DNA from: Dasypus novemcinctus
Lineage: Eukaryota; Chordata; Mammalia; Cingulata; Dasypodidae
NCBI RefSeq assembly: GCF_030445035.2
Contig: NC_080688.1
Location: forward strand, 67,179,449-67,243,448
Length of the DNA stretch: 64,000 nt
Direction: 5' to 3'
In this document: in pieces, positions 22,312 through 32,612 of the stretch
How positions within the stretch are numbered: position 1 is the first letter of the stretch
How the letters are laid out: each line of letters begins with the position of its first letter
Made by a program: the position numbers and the translations under genes
Notes under the pieces: model-generated
The model's input: the letters and a program-made list of their open reading frames with translations, nothing else
The model's database searches: none
Told to the model about the DNA's origin: nothing

Positions 22312-22419
22312 TGTCCAGGAGTTAAGTGATAAGCAACACTTTTAAAATCGCCTTTATCTGAAGTCTTCCTTGGTTTCTGGATTGAAATATCCGTGGAACT
22401 AAGGGACCTGTAGCCTGTG

Positions 22420-22600
22420 TAGCAGAGGTTGGCAAACTGTTTTTGTGAAGGACCAGGTAGTAAATATTTTAGGCTTTGTGGGCCACATGTACCTCTGTCA
22501 TATATTCTTTGTTTTTGGCTCTGTTTTTTTCCCCAACCTTATAAAAATATAAAAACCATTCAAGGACCTTAGAAAAACAAGCCGCTAGCTTTTTGCTTTG
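22420..22600 (+). repeat. hAT-Charlie-type MITE
   Basis: 'gaggttggcaaactgttttt', 'ccaggtagtaaatattttag' and 'gctttgtgggccacatgtac' follow a common mammalian hAT MITE. A fuller copy is at 26955-27182. Confidence 0.7.
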
Positions 22601-22659
22601 TAGAGAAAGCCCAGCTTTGAGTGCCTGGCTACAGTGCCATAAAAGCAAGCAGTGTGAAC

Positions 22660-23375
22660 CTGTGGTTGTTGCTGGGGTTGGTGTATGCTCAGGAGACTTG
22701 AATCTCTGGACTGTCCATGTGCCAGCTGGGCCCTGAGCCTCAGCAGAGTTGCAACACCTACTCACTGGTTTGTTGGACTTACCCAGATCACTAAGGGTGG
22801 TGAGGATGGTCAACCACCACACCAGGGAACCGAGAGAGTCTACAGTTGCAAACAGGAGAATCGTATCCATCAGCCATGTGGGATCTAAGCCCCCTCTTTG
22901 ATATAGAGGTGGAGTGGACATCGCCATCTCAAGGTCCTCAGGATGGAGGAATAAAATATGGATTAGAGTGGACTTACTGGTATTCTACTATAGAATTATT
23001 GTGACTCTAGCAATAAAAGAAAGTTATCACTGATGTGAAGGCAGTGGCCACAGGAGTTGCTGAGGGCAGGGAGAGGGGAGAAGAGGTGTGATATGGGGGC
23101 ATTTTCAGTACTTGGAGTTGTCTTGACTGATATTGCAGGCACGATGCAGGGCATTATATATCCTGCCGTAACCCACTGAATGGACTGGGAGTGTAAACTA
23201 CAGTGTAACTATAATCCATACTGTGCAGCAGTGCTCCAAAATGTATTCATCAAATGCAATGAATGTGCCATACTCACGAAAGAGGTTGTTGATGTGGGAG
23301 GGTGTGGGGAGTGGGGTATGTGGGAACCTCATATTTTTTTAATGTAACATTTTGTGTGATCTAGTATCTTAAAAA
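22660..23375 (+). repeat. L1-type 3' region
   Basis: It aligns by eye, in plus orientation, with the 32771-34161 element read on its - strand: shared 'gaatctctggact', 'ctgagcctca', 'ccccctctttgatatagagg' and the end 'cctcatatttttttaatgta'. It ends in a short A-run at about 23371. More diverged than the copy at 10498, so it is an older member of the family. Confidence 0.7.
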
Positions 23376-24165
23376 AAAAATCCCTCATCCAGAAAAAAAT
23401 TTAAGAAAATTTTTTTAATTTAAAAATTTTTTTAAAAAGCAAGTTGTGTGTCTTTCTAGTAATGAAGCAAAGTGTGGCGAGCATTTCATTTCTCTTTCTA
23501 AAAGTTTTCTAGTTGCCTCAACATTTACAAAATCTACTCTGAAAGCTTAAGGGAAAATGAAACTGAAACTGGGTAGGGGGTACTATCTTTGCAACTTTTG
23601 GACAAATCTAAAATTATTTGACAATAAAACGTGTATTTTAAAAATCTTAATCCTGAAGAGAGCCTGTTCTGTGATTTTCTTTAGTTGGTCAAGCTAGGCC
23701 TCTGATCCCTCTTTTTATGCAAAAAGTAGCCTCATTAACAGTCTGCATATTTTGGGGATTGATGTAGTTCCTAGAACTCTTAAGCTATCTTTGGGTGTCT
23801 TTGAATTTCTTCTCATCAAAAGGCTGCCTCTTCCTTTGGTAGGAAATTTGAACAGAAATGTGAGGCCAGAAGCCTTTTCTTATAACATGTTGCCATCAAT
23901 AGGCACACAGTTAAAAGTCATATTTTCCAGTCCTAAATTTAATATCATTTCCATCACTGACATCTTATCATGCAACTTTTTTTTTCTTTTTGTTAGTTAA
24001 GCCAGTAATTTATTAAGGTAGGGAGGGCAGAAAAATGGGAGAAAATAACAATCATGGGTCGCCGGTAGAGAGGAAGGGGCTGAAAAGAGATAAACGCTCT
24101 GATTTTACAGACTACAATTTCCGTTATAGATTATAAAGGCCCAGGTTTTACCTGCATAGTAATAT
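23376..24165. other. Intron 1, AT-rich with L1 3' UTR end
   Basis: 23560-23645 ('gtactatctttgcaactttt', 'ttatttgacaataaaacgtg') is a typical L1 3' UTR end in plus orientation. The rest is AT-rich with no named feature. Confidence 0.5.
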
Positions 24166-24267
24166 TAGCACAACTGATACAACTGTTTAGATTTGTTTTG
24201 AAAATTTCATTTTGAAATAATTTCAAATTTACAGAAGGGTTGCAAGAATTGAACAAAGAACTATATT

Positions 24268-24351
24268 TGGGGAGTGGATATAGTTCAGTGGTTGAGCCCT
24301 TGCTTCCCATATACAAGGTCCTGGGTTCAATTCCTTCCTGTCTAAAAAAAA
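24268..24351 (+). repeat. tRNA-derived SINE monomer
   Basis: 'gggagtggatatagttcagt', 'ggttgagcccttgcttccca' and 'ggtcctgggttcaattcct' form a single tRNA-like unit with an A-run. Confidence 0.85.
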
Positions 24352-24712
24352 AAATTCAGTGGGATGGATTAACTATAGGAATTTAATGGCTCACGGTTTC
24401 AGAGGCTGGAAGTCTTACAGGAAAACTTGCTTCTTCCTATGGTTGGTATCTTCTGAGTGGCCAGCGATCTTTAGGGTTCCTTGGCTTTTCCAAAACATGG
24501 CAATGAACATGGTAGCATCTTCTTGTTTCTTTTCCGGGTTCAGTTGACTTGTAGAATCTAGCTTCTTCTGGAGGGATCTCCTGTGGCCTTCTCTATAAGG
24601 TTAACTAAAATAACCTCATCAAAAAGTCTTATTTAACATGGGTTCACACCCACAGGAATAGATTAAGAACATGTATTTCTGGGACACATAACTCTAAGCC
24701 ATCACATTTGTA
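24352..24712 (-). repeat. LTR-like repeat related to type A end
   Basis: The right end (about 24640-24700, 'ggttcacacccacaggaata', 'aagaacatgtatttctggga') is the reverse complement of the start of the 19866-20345 repeat. The left part does not match that copy and may be another internal segment or another family. Confidence 0.45.
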
Positions 24713-25334
24713 TCTACCAATTTTTTCAATTGCCCCAATAATCTACTTTATAGTTTATATTTTCCCCAATATGCAGTCCAGTCCAGGATCAAGTTTTGCA
24801 TTTAGTTGTCTTATCTGTGTAGTATTCTTTAAACTGCAGTAGTTCTTAAAGTCTTTTTTTGTGATATTAACGTTTTTGAAAAAGGCAAGCCAGTTATTTT
24901 GTGGTGTCTTTCTTGATTCTTGATGGCACTAGTGATCATAGAGAATTGTTTTTGTCATATTTAGGTACCACATTTGAGACCAGCATGCTATTTTTCAGTA
25001 AGTCCAACAGTTTTTCTGTTAGTCTTAGAATTTTGAGCAACTGATTTTTTTAAGTGTTATCCGAAATATACGTTTCAACACTAGAATCATACTTTGCACC
25101 ACAAATATAGAGAATAGCCAGATTTGCTTCTTCACATGGTCTTTCAGGAGTATAAATTCTTTTAATAGAATGGTAAATGGAATTGCATGCACCAGTAAAT
25201 GTTAATCTCTTTTTCTCATAAGAAGTTTGGGGATGATTTAACTCCTCTGTAATTGAGTTTTTAGTTGTGGATTTTTTTTAAAGCAAATTTGGAAAGGCAC
25301 TAAGTGGTGATTTTTTAAAAAGTAGTCATTTTAA

Positions 25335-25520
25335 TGCCTACTACTACTAATAGCAAGCCTTTAAATAGCACTTAGTATGTGACAGGCATATACTAAGCAC
25401 TTAATAAGTGCGTACATTTGTTACTCATTATCAGTGAACCTGAGGCATAAAACAGTCAAAGAACTTACCCAAGGAACACAGGTGGCAGAGACAAACTTTC
25501 AGTGTAGAAGTTCTGCTCCT
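25335..25520 (+). repeat. MIR SINE
   Basis: 'agcacttagtatgtgacagg', 'ctaagcacttaataagtgc' and 'gaacttacccaaggaacaca' follow in MIR order in plus orientation. Confidence 0.75.
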
Positions 25521-25664
25521 GTATTGGTGAACTTTGCTGTCAAGAATCTTCTTGTCCAAGTGTCCATTACGTGTTGCAAGAATTTCCCTGCCAGTGTATA
25601 CCTGAGTCAAAGAATGTGGGCATCTTCAAACCTTTAGTTTGCTAAGCTTCCTGATGTAGAAATA

Positions 25665-26130
25665 TCAGAAATGTGTTGACTTTTATAAAGGGAATTTATT
25701 TGGGGTAAAAAATTATAGTTCCAAGTCCGTGAAATGTCCAAATAAAAGCACCATCAGAGATGCTTTTTCACCAAAGTTCATCTGCTGGCAGATCCTGGAG
25801 CCCTGCCATGTGGCAAGGAGGGTAGCAGCTGATCTCTGCTGTTCCTGAAGTCCTCTCTCATGTGGCAGGGTCAAAATGGCAGCTGTCTTTTTTGTGTGTC
25901 TGCTTCCAGTTCTCAGTTTATATATGACCCCAACAAGAGGGTGGAGACCCAACCTGGGTCCCACCTCACTGAGTCCAATCAAAGGACCTAAAGTGATCTA
26001 ATCAAGCAATCTAGTGACAGGTCTTTTAACTGAATCTAATCAGAAGGCCCCGTTTACATTGAGTTTACAGGCCACATATGGGTTAGCTTAAGAGCATAAT
26101 TTTCCTAGGGTCCACAAAAGACAAACCAGG
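25665..26130 (-). repeat. Unnamed LTR-like dispersed repeat
   Basis: Its texture resembles the type A repeat ('cacctcactgagtccaatca', 'aacaagagggtggagaccca', 'gtccacaaaagacaaaccag') and its composition differs from the flanks. I cannot name the family, and the orientation is a guess. Confidence 0.35.
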
Positions 26131-26149
26131 ACAATTAGATTTTGCTGAA

Positions 26150-26640
26150 ATTTTCATTCTTACACCCATTATATTCCATTACATCATCATCAACACCTGG
26201 CATTGTCACACTTTCATTTTTTGCCAGTATGACTGTGAAATAATACTGTATTAAATTTGCTTTATCTAGTATTAGGGAAGTTAGGCATATTTTCTTATTC
26301 TTAATGGCCATTAATGTTCCTTGTGAATTATCTGTTCATTCGCTTTCATCATTTTTCTACAAGGTAAGATGTCTTTTTCTTTGCTTTAAAAAAATTTTTA
26401 AATAAATTTAGTTTTTTTAGGAGGTACCAGGGATCTCATACATGTGAAGCATACATTCAACCACTGAGCTACACGTGCTCCACTTTTAAAAAAAATATTC
26501 TTAAAAAAAATTTTTTTTAAGTTAGATTACATGAATGTTACATTAAAAAATGTAGGGGATTCCCATATTCCCCTGTCTCTGTCCCTCCCACATTTTCCCA
26601 TATTAACAACATCCTTCATTAGCGTGGTACGTTTGTTGGA
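26150..26640 (-). repeat. L1 3' scraps with a SINE monomer
   Basis: 26280-26360 ('cttaatggccattaatgttc') and 26520-26630 ('gaatgttacattaaaaaatg', 'ggggattcccatattcccct') are minus-strand L1 3' text. 26400-26485 is a minus-strand SINE monomer ('aggaggtaccaggga', 'ccactgagctacacgtgctc'). Confidence 0.6.
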
Positions 26641-26756
26641 ATTGAACACATATTGGCTGCTCCACTCTTACACTTTTTTAGAAATTTTTTTATATAATCT
26701 GCATGTTAATCCTTTGCAAAATACTTGCATTACAAATACCTTCTTCAATCTGTAAC

Positions 26757-26847
26757 TTTTTTTTTTTTAAAGAAATATCAGGGATTGAACCCAGGACCTC
26801 ATACATGGAAAGCAGGTGCTAAACCACTTGAACTACATCCACTACTC
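26757..26847 (-). repeat. tRNA-derived SINE monomer
   Basis: A T-run followed by 'cagggattgaacccaggacc' and 'cacttgaactacatccac'. Near-identical text (tctgtaactt / tctgtgactt) flanks it. Confidence 0.8.
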
Positions 26848-26954
26848 TGTGACTTATCTTTAAAACTATATTCTTTTGTTGAACAGAAGAGTTTCATATA
26901 TGAATATATTTCATATAATTTTTATGAAAAATATTTCAATCTTTCATGTGCAAC

Positions 26955-27182
26955 ATGGGTTGGCAAACTCTTTCTGTAAAGGCCAGACAGTAAGTATTTT
27001 CAGCTTTGTAGGCTGTATGAGCTTTAGTCTTCATTTCAACTACCCACCTCTGCTGTTGAGGTGCAAAAGCAGCTGTAGTAAATAGGCAAATGAATGAACA
27101 TGGCTGTTTTCCAATAAAACTTTATTTTAAAAGGTAGGTGGCAGATAAGTTTTGGCCTTTGGGCCCTGGCTTGCCACCTCTT
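26955..27182 (+). repeat. hAT-Charlie-type MITE, near full length
   Basis: 'gggttggcaaactctttctg', 'aaaggccagacagtaagtat', 'gcaaaagcagctgtagtaaa', 'tggctgttttccaataaaac' and 'ggccctggcttgccacctct' span the family from end to end. Terminal inverted repeats (ggttggcaaact / gcttgccacctc) are degraded. Confidence 0.78.
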
Positions 27183-27229
27183 GATATATTCCACTAAATT
27201 GGGAGTGGGGAGAGAAGATTATAAAATAG

Positions 27230-28130
27230 AGATTTCCAGTTCCAATAATGATAAACTGCGTAGTTTGGTACTCTCTGGGAAGACAACTAGAAAATTGGAC
27301 AAAATATTTTTTTAGATTTGCCTGAAGGAATCAAAAGAGCTAATTAGATAGTAAAGAATTACTGGGTCAAGCTCCAGGAGAAGATATATTTAGTGAGATG
27401 GAACCACTATTTGAGGTCATTCTCCCCTGGAGGTATCTGCACATTTCAGGAGAGCAGTTAAGAGTTTGAGCAGTATTTTGATTGATAGCCTTGGGGGAGG
27501 GGGAGAACAAAATTGAAGGCTTTAAAGGGGGCCTGGTAAGCTCCCATGCTTTAAAGGAGGACCCCAAATGATTAGAGTTTAGGAGTAAGGGTGAGCTAGA
27601 GGTAGCCTGATCTTCACAGAGACGGTAGCCTAATTTAAAGTTACCTCCACAGTAAAATTGAATTAGGGTAATCCAGTTGCTAGTTCCCAAAGGCATCTTG
27701 CAAAGCAAACACAAAGTAATATCATTCTCAGCTTCAATTTACTTCTACAAACAATGCTTCGATACAATGTCTAAAAAACTAAAAAAAGAAGACATGAAAA
27801 AAACAATCCAAAACAAATCAGAGAACTCTGACAATTTGAAAAGACAATTTGAAAAGACAAAGGCTGTAGATGTAGTTTATCAAACGCTAGGCATTAAAAT
27901 AACGATGCTTATAGTTCCTGAAGCTAAAGGACTGAGATTGAGAATTTTGAAAGATAAATCATTTTTTAAAAAAGTATATAGTGGATTTGCAAAGAATCAA
28001 ATTGCAAACAAAATTTGGTGAAAATATGACTAGGAGTGGCCACACAATGAAGAAAGGCACTCAACCACATCTAGGCACATCATAATGAAATTGCTAATAG
28101 CAAAAAACAGAGAAAATATGTTTAAAAGAA
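27230..28130 (+). repeat. Old L1/HAL1 5' and ORF1-region fragment
   Basis: 'cacatctaggcacatcataa' and 'aaattgctaatagcaaaaaa' near 28060-28110 are plus-strand old-L1 wording. The lysine-rich frame at 27677-28021 could be a decayed ORF1 coiled coil or chance. It probably belongs with 28930-29160. Confidence 0.45.
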
Positions 28131-28135
28131 GCCAA

Positions 28136-28369
28136 GTCCCTTTGTGTAGATTAAGAAAAGGTGCCCCTTCCTGGGGAAACAGTACTGAAACAGGGTGCAT
28201 GGCTTGGCCAACGTGTGCAGGCTGGATTTAAACTCCCAGTTGCTTCCTTGTATGGTTTCACTTGCTCAGTGAACAACATGCAAAATTCTGTGATGTCCTC
28301 GAAAACCTGTGTAATAAAAGTTATTAAAAATAATAATAATAAAGCCATTTAAATAATCTGCCCTGTGTA
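28136..28369 (+). pseudogene. Unidentified retrocopy-like insert
   Basis: About 220 bp, more GC-rich than its flanks, ends in 'gtgtaataaaagttattaaa' and an A-rich (AAT)n tract, like an mRNA 3' end with an AATAAA signal. It interrupts an L1-type fragment. A weak direct repeat (ccctttgtgtag / ccctgtgtag) flanks it. I do not recognise the parent transcript. Confidence 0.3.
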
Positions 28370-29160
28370 GGTAAGTCTTATTTATCCACTAACAGGCCAT
28401 GCCAGTCTTTTACGCTTTCTATTCGTCCCTCCTCTTTTCTCTTTACTCAGTCTACCCAAATGGAACCTGCTCTTCAGGATCCAGCTGAAGTTACTCTTTC
28501 TTCAACTGCTCCAGCACTTATGGTCATTGCTCTTCTGTTGAACTTGGTTGAAAACAGGAGTTGGGGTGAGGTGGGGTAGGGTGCATGAGTATTAAACTGC
28601 CAATTTGAGATGATTGGCAGCAACTCCTGTTGAGAATGATTCTTGAGCTCTCTGAACTCAGTGGGAAAAAATGTTGTGATCAATTATTGCTACATACCCT
28701 AGAGCTGGGAAAGAAGGAATAGCTATCATGCATCATGTGCATTTTTCCTTTGGGCATTAACTACCTCTTGGCTTGACATTGCAATTATAAATATATAAAG
28801 CACAGGTACCCACATCTTAAACTTGTTTTTCTTCATGATGTTTGTTTATATTGTTTTTGCTATTTTATTGCTTCTGTTATCCTCTCAGAATCTGTCAAGG
28901 AACTAGGTATAAGGGTCTTTGATTATACCGTTGAACTAAAATAAAAGTCAGGAAAAATAAGACATAATACCTTTGAAAGAGCAAAAAATGGAGTTACTGT
29001 CAACTTCTCAAAAGAAACAGTAGAAATAATGGAAAAATGTCTTGTAGTGCTGGAAGAAAATGACTTAAAACCAACCAATTTTATACCCAGAGAAAATACC
29101 TTTTAGGAATGCAGGTGGATTACAGGGATACAATCAGTCAATTCCAAACTGTGGGACCTC
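28370..29160 (+). repeat. Mixed old LINE sequence, ORF1 remnant
   Basis: 28976-29105 translates in plus orientation to a decayed L1 ORF1 C-terminal motif (ETVE..., VLEENDLKPTNFIP). 28390-28530 is L2-like. The rest is unassigned. Confidence 0.45.
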
Positions 29161-29329
29161 TGTAGGACAATGGACTTGGTTTCTTCAATTAAATTCATTG
29201 CAACAAAAATTAAAAAAAAGATGGAAGAAGAACCTATAGATTTTTGTTTTCTTTTTAGCTTTTTTGTTTTTTTTTCCTTAGTTTTATATTTTTTATCCTT
29301 TGTGGGGTATTTTTGTCTTATAGATTTTT

Positions 29330-29677
29330 TAAGATTTATTTTATTTATTTATCCCCACTCCCTGTTGTCTGCACTTGCTGTGTCTGTGTCTGTCTGTTGT
29401 GTGCTGGTCTTCTCTTTTTAGGAGGCACCGGGAACTGAATCTGGGACCTCTCATGTGGGAGGGAAGCACCTAATTGCCTGAGCCCCCTCTGGTCTCTACT
29501 TTGTTGCATCCATCATTTTGTTTTCTTGTTGTGACTCTTGGTTGCGTCATCTCACGTGTCATCCTGTTGGGTAAGCTCACTGTTCCCCTCGTCTTCTCTA
29601 GGAGGCACTGGGAACAGAATCCAGACCTCCTGCGTGGTAGGCAGGATCTCAGATGCCAGAGCCATATCCACTTCCCT
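29330..29677 (-). repeat. Dimeric tRNA-derived SINE
   Basis: Two minus-strand modules ('ggaactgaatctgggacctc' and 'aacagaatccagacctcct') with a tail 'aagatttattttatttattt'. A 9-bp duplication tagattttt is at 29321-29329 and 29678-29686. Confidence 0.87.
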
Positions 29678-30045
29678 AGATTTTTAAAAGACTTGGGACA
29701 CTATCAGTCAGTCACAATCTGCCAATGTTATTTGATCTGGATTTGAACAAGCTGTTAAAACGTGACATTTATGATACATTTGGAAATGTAAACATTAGGT
29801 AATTTATATTAGGGTGTTCTGATTTATGTTTTTCTGAATGTCTTTATCTTTTATAGCTACATATTGAAACATGTAGATATGAAATAGAGAAGTTTAAGAT
29901 GTGGGTATCTGCTTTTGGCTTGGCTTCAAAACAATATGTGTTTGTACTGGAGGAGTAGGTGAAGGCAAAGGTGAAACAAGATTCGTCATGAATTGATAAT
30001 TGTTAAAGCTCAGTGATTGGCAAATTGGGGTTAATTACACTATTC

Positions 30046-30744
30046 TGCAATTTAAAAATAATAGCTTTTTCTTATTGAGATAGAATTCATATACCAAAGA
30101 ATTCGCTGTTTTAAAGTGAACAACTCTTTGGTTTTTAGTATATTTATAGAGTTCTGCGATCATCACCACTATCTAATTTCAGAACACTTTAATCACCCCT
30201 AAAGAAATCCTGTACATCTTAACAGATAGCCTTCATTCTCCCCTTTCCCTTATCCCTCAACAACCACCAATCTACTTTTTGCCTCCATTGATTTGCCTAT
30301 TCTGGACATTTCATATAAATGGAATTGTACATTTTGTGGTGTTTTGTCACTGGCTTCTTTCATTTAGTATAATGTTTAAGGTTCATCTGTGTTGTAACAA
30401 GTATAATACTTTATTCCTTTTTATGCCTGAATAATATTCTATTGTATGGATATTCTTACTTTAGTTATACATTTATGAGTTGAACATTTGGGTTGTTTCT
30501 ACTTTTTTGACTATTATGGATATTTTGCTCTTTATTTTCATCACTGGTTTTTGTGGTGATACAGATTTTCAGTTTTCTTGGGTGTATATGAGTAGAATTG
30601 CTACATAATATAGTAATCTATGTTTAACATTTTGAGGAATTGTCAGAGTCTGCCACGAGCATACCTTATTGCAGTGCCACCAGGAGAGTATAAGTGTTCT
30701 AGCTTTTTCATATCCTCAGCAGGACTTTATTTAGGGTGTGGGGA
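30046..30744 (-). repeat. L1 3' part, outermost level of a nest
   Basis: 'ttattgagatagaattcata', 'gcctattctggacatttcat', 'ggaattgtacattttgtggt' and 'ggttcatctgtgttgtaaca' are classic minus-strand L1 3' sequence. The same L1 resumes at 31053-31174 and again at 34515-34640. Confidence 0.85.
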
Positions 30745-31052
30745 GTGCTCTGTGTTCTCCTTGTGCAGGGCTAATCCCAGCGGGAAGCAGAGGCCTGACC
30801 GGCCCCCCCTCTCCTGCAGAGCACCTGGCTTAGTCCATCACAGGCCAAACAGCAGGGGATGTGCGGCCGTAGCGGACCCGGCCCTGCCTTTGCTGCCCGT
30901 CCTCCCTGAACCTGCCTGGACGTCCTCCATGGAGCCACCGCTGGGGCTCTGCTCATTCTCAGATTAGGGAAGGTGAAGGTCTGCCCATGAGCCAGCTGCA
31001 CGCAGGCAAACTAATGAGGGATGATGAGCCAGGTGCACACAGGCAACCTAAT
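30745..31052. other. GC-rich insert in L1 with 37-bp tandem repeat
   Basis: About 300 bp rich in C and G with several CpGs interrupts a minus-strand L1 exactly where L1 text should continue. Its right end holds two 37-bp near-copies (30987-31023 and 31024-31060, starting atgagccag), the second merging into L1 sequence. It has no tail and no family I recognise. It could be filler DNA from repair, a gene-fragment insertion, or an unknown repeat. Confidence 0.6.
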
Positions 31053-31174
31053 GAGTGATGATGTTGAGCATTTTTTCCATGTGCCATTTCCATTGGCCAT
31101 TTGTATATCGTTGGAAAAATGTCTATTGAAATCTTTTGCTCACTTTTAATTGGGTTCTTAAGTTGCAAGAGGTT
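31053..31174 (-). repeat. L1 continuation
   Basis: 'gatgttgagcattttttcca', 'ttggccatttgtatatcgtt' and 'gaaatcttttgctcactttt' continue the L1 of 30046-30744. It breaks off at about 31174, where an L1 in the opposite orientation begins. Confidence 0.85.
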
Positions 31175-32612
31175 TAAAAATATTTAACTCAAAATGGATC
31201 TAATATAAATATAAAGAAGAAAATATAGGAAGACATCTTCAAGATCTTGTGGTAGGCAGTAATTTCTTAAACCTTATGACCAAAGCACGAGCGAAAAAAG
31301 GAAAAATAGATAAATGGGGCCTCCTCAAAATTCAACACTTTTGCACTTCAAAGAACTTTGTCAAAAGGGTGAAAAGGCGGCCAAGAGAGAGAGTATTTGG
31401 TAATCACATATCTGATAAGGTTTAATATCCATGATATATAAGGAGATCATACAAACTCAACAATAAAAAGACAAAGTATCTGATTAAAAATGGGCAAAAG
31501 ACTTGAAAAGACAACTGTTCAAAGAAGAAATATAAATGGCAAAGAAATAAATTTAAAAAAAGTTCAACATCACTAGTGGTTAGGGAAATGCAAATCATAC
31601 CCAGAGATATCATTTCACACCTATTAGACTGGCCGCTATTAAAAAGTCAGAAAACTAGATGTTGGAGAGGATGTGGGAAGATAGGAATGCTTACTCACTG
31701 TTGGTGGAAATGTAGAGCCACTGTGGAGGACTGTTTGGCAGTTCCTGAGGAAGTTGTGTACAGACTGGCCGTGGGAGCCGGTAATACCATTGCTAGATAC
31801 ATGCCGCAAAGAAATGAAAGCAGCGACACGATTAGATAACTGCATACCAATTTTGATGGCAGCATTATTCACGATAGCCAAAAGTTGGAAACAACCCAGG
31901 TTTCCATCAACTAATGAACTGATAAACAAATTGTGGAGTATACACACAATGGAATATTATGCAGTGGTAAGAGGAAGTGAAGTGGTGAAACATGACAACA
32001 TGAATGAACCTGGAGAACATTATGTTGAGTGAAGCAAGCCAGACACAAAAGGACAAATACTGTATGATTGTGCTATTATGAATTCAATATATAATGTGAA
32101 ATATGAGTATATTTGAAATATGAATATGGATAGAATTGCAATAAGAAAAAATAAGACCATTTTTCTTTGAACAAATATGTTAATACTACAAAATGTTAAT
32201 ATCAGACAAAAAAATTATACTAAGTGAAGGAAACCAGACAGTACTACATATTGTATGATTTCATTTATGTGAAATGTAAATATAAATCATTTGATAAAGA
32301 TGAAATGAGATTAGTGGTTATGTAGAGCTGAGGAAGGAATGACAGGGTATGGAGTCTTTCTTTTTGGAGTAATGAAATTGTTCTAAAATTTTTGAGATGA
32401 TGAATGTACAACATTGTGATTATACTAAAAGCCATTGATTATACATTTTGGATCAAATAGCCAAAAACACCAGCTGTGTACAGTGGGGGAAACAGAGAGA
32501 GATTGAGAGGTGAGGAATTTCTTGTTTGTTTTTTATTATTATTGAAATAATGAAAATGCTCTAATAATGATTAAAATGGTGAATGCACAAATATGTGATG
32601 ATACCATATACC
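31175..32612 (+). repeat. L1 ORF2 end and 3' UTR, second nest level
   Basis: Plus-strand ORF2 C-terminal sequence ('gggaaatgcaaatcataccc', 'ggagaggatgtgggaagata', 'atggaatattatgcagtggt', 'gttgagtgaagcaagccag') runs into the 3' UTR. Two similar 3' UTR stretches (about 32028-32100 and 32222-32290) suggest an internal duplication. The 3' UTR resumes after the nested DAS-SINE at 34453-34514. Confidence 0.85.

Larger units (their letters stand above)
24168..25330 (-). repeat. Old L1 3' UTR interrupted by a SINE and a repeat
   Basis: 24180-24265 ('cattttgaaataatttcaaa', 'cagaagggttgcaagaattg') and 24715-24860 ('cccaataatctactttatag', 'tttgcatttagttgtcttat') are minus-strand L1 3' UTR text. A SINE (24268-24351) and an LTR-like repeat lie between them. 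The right edge is vague. Confidence 0.5.
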
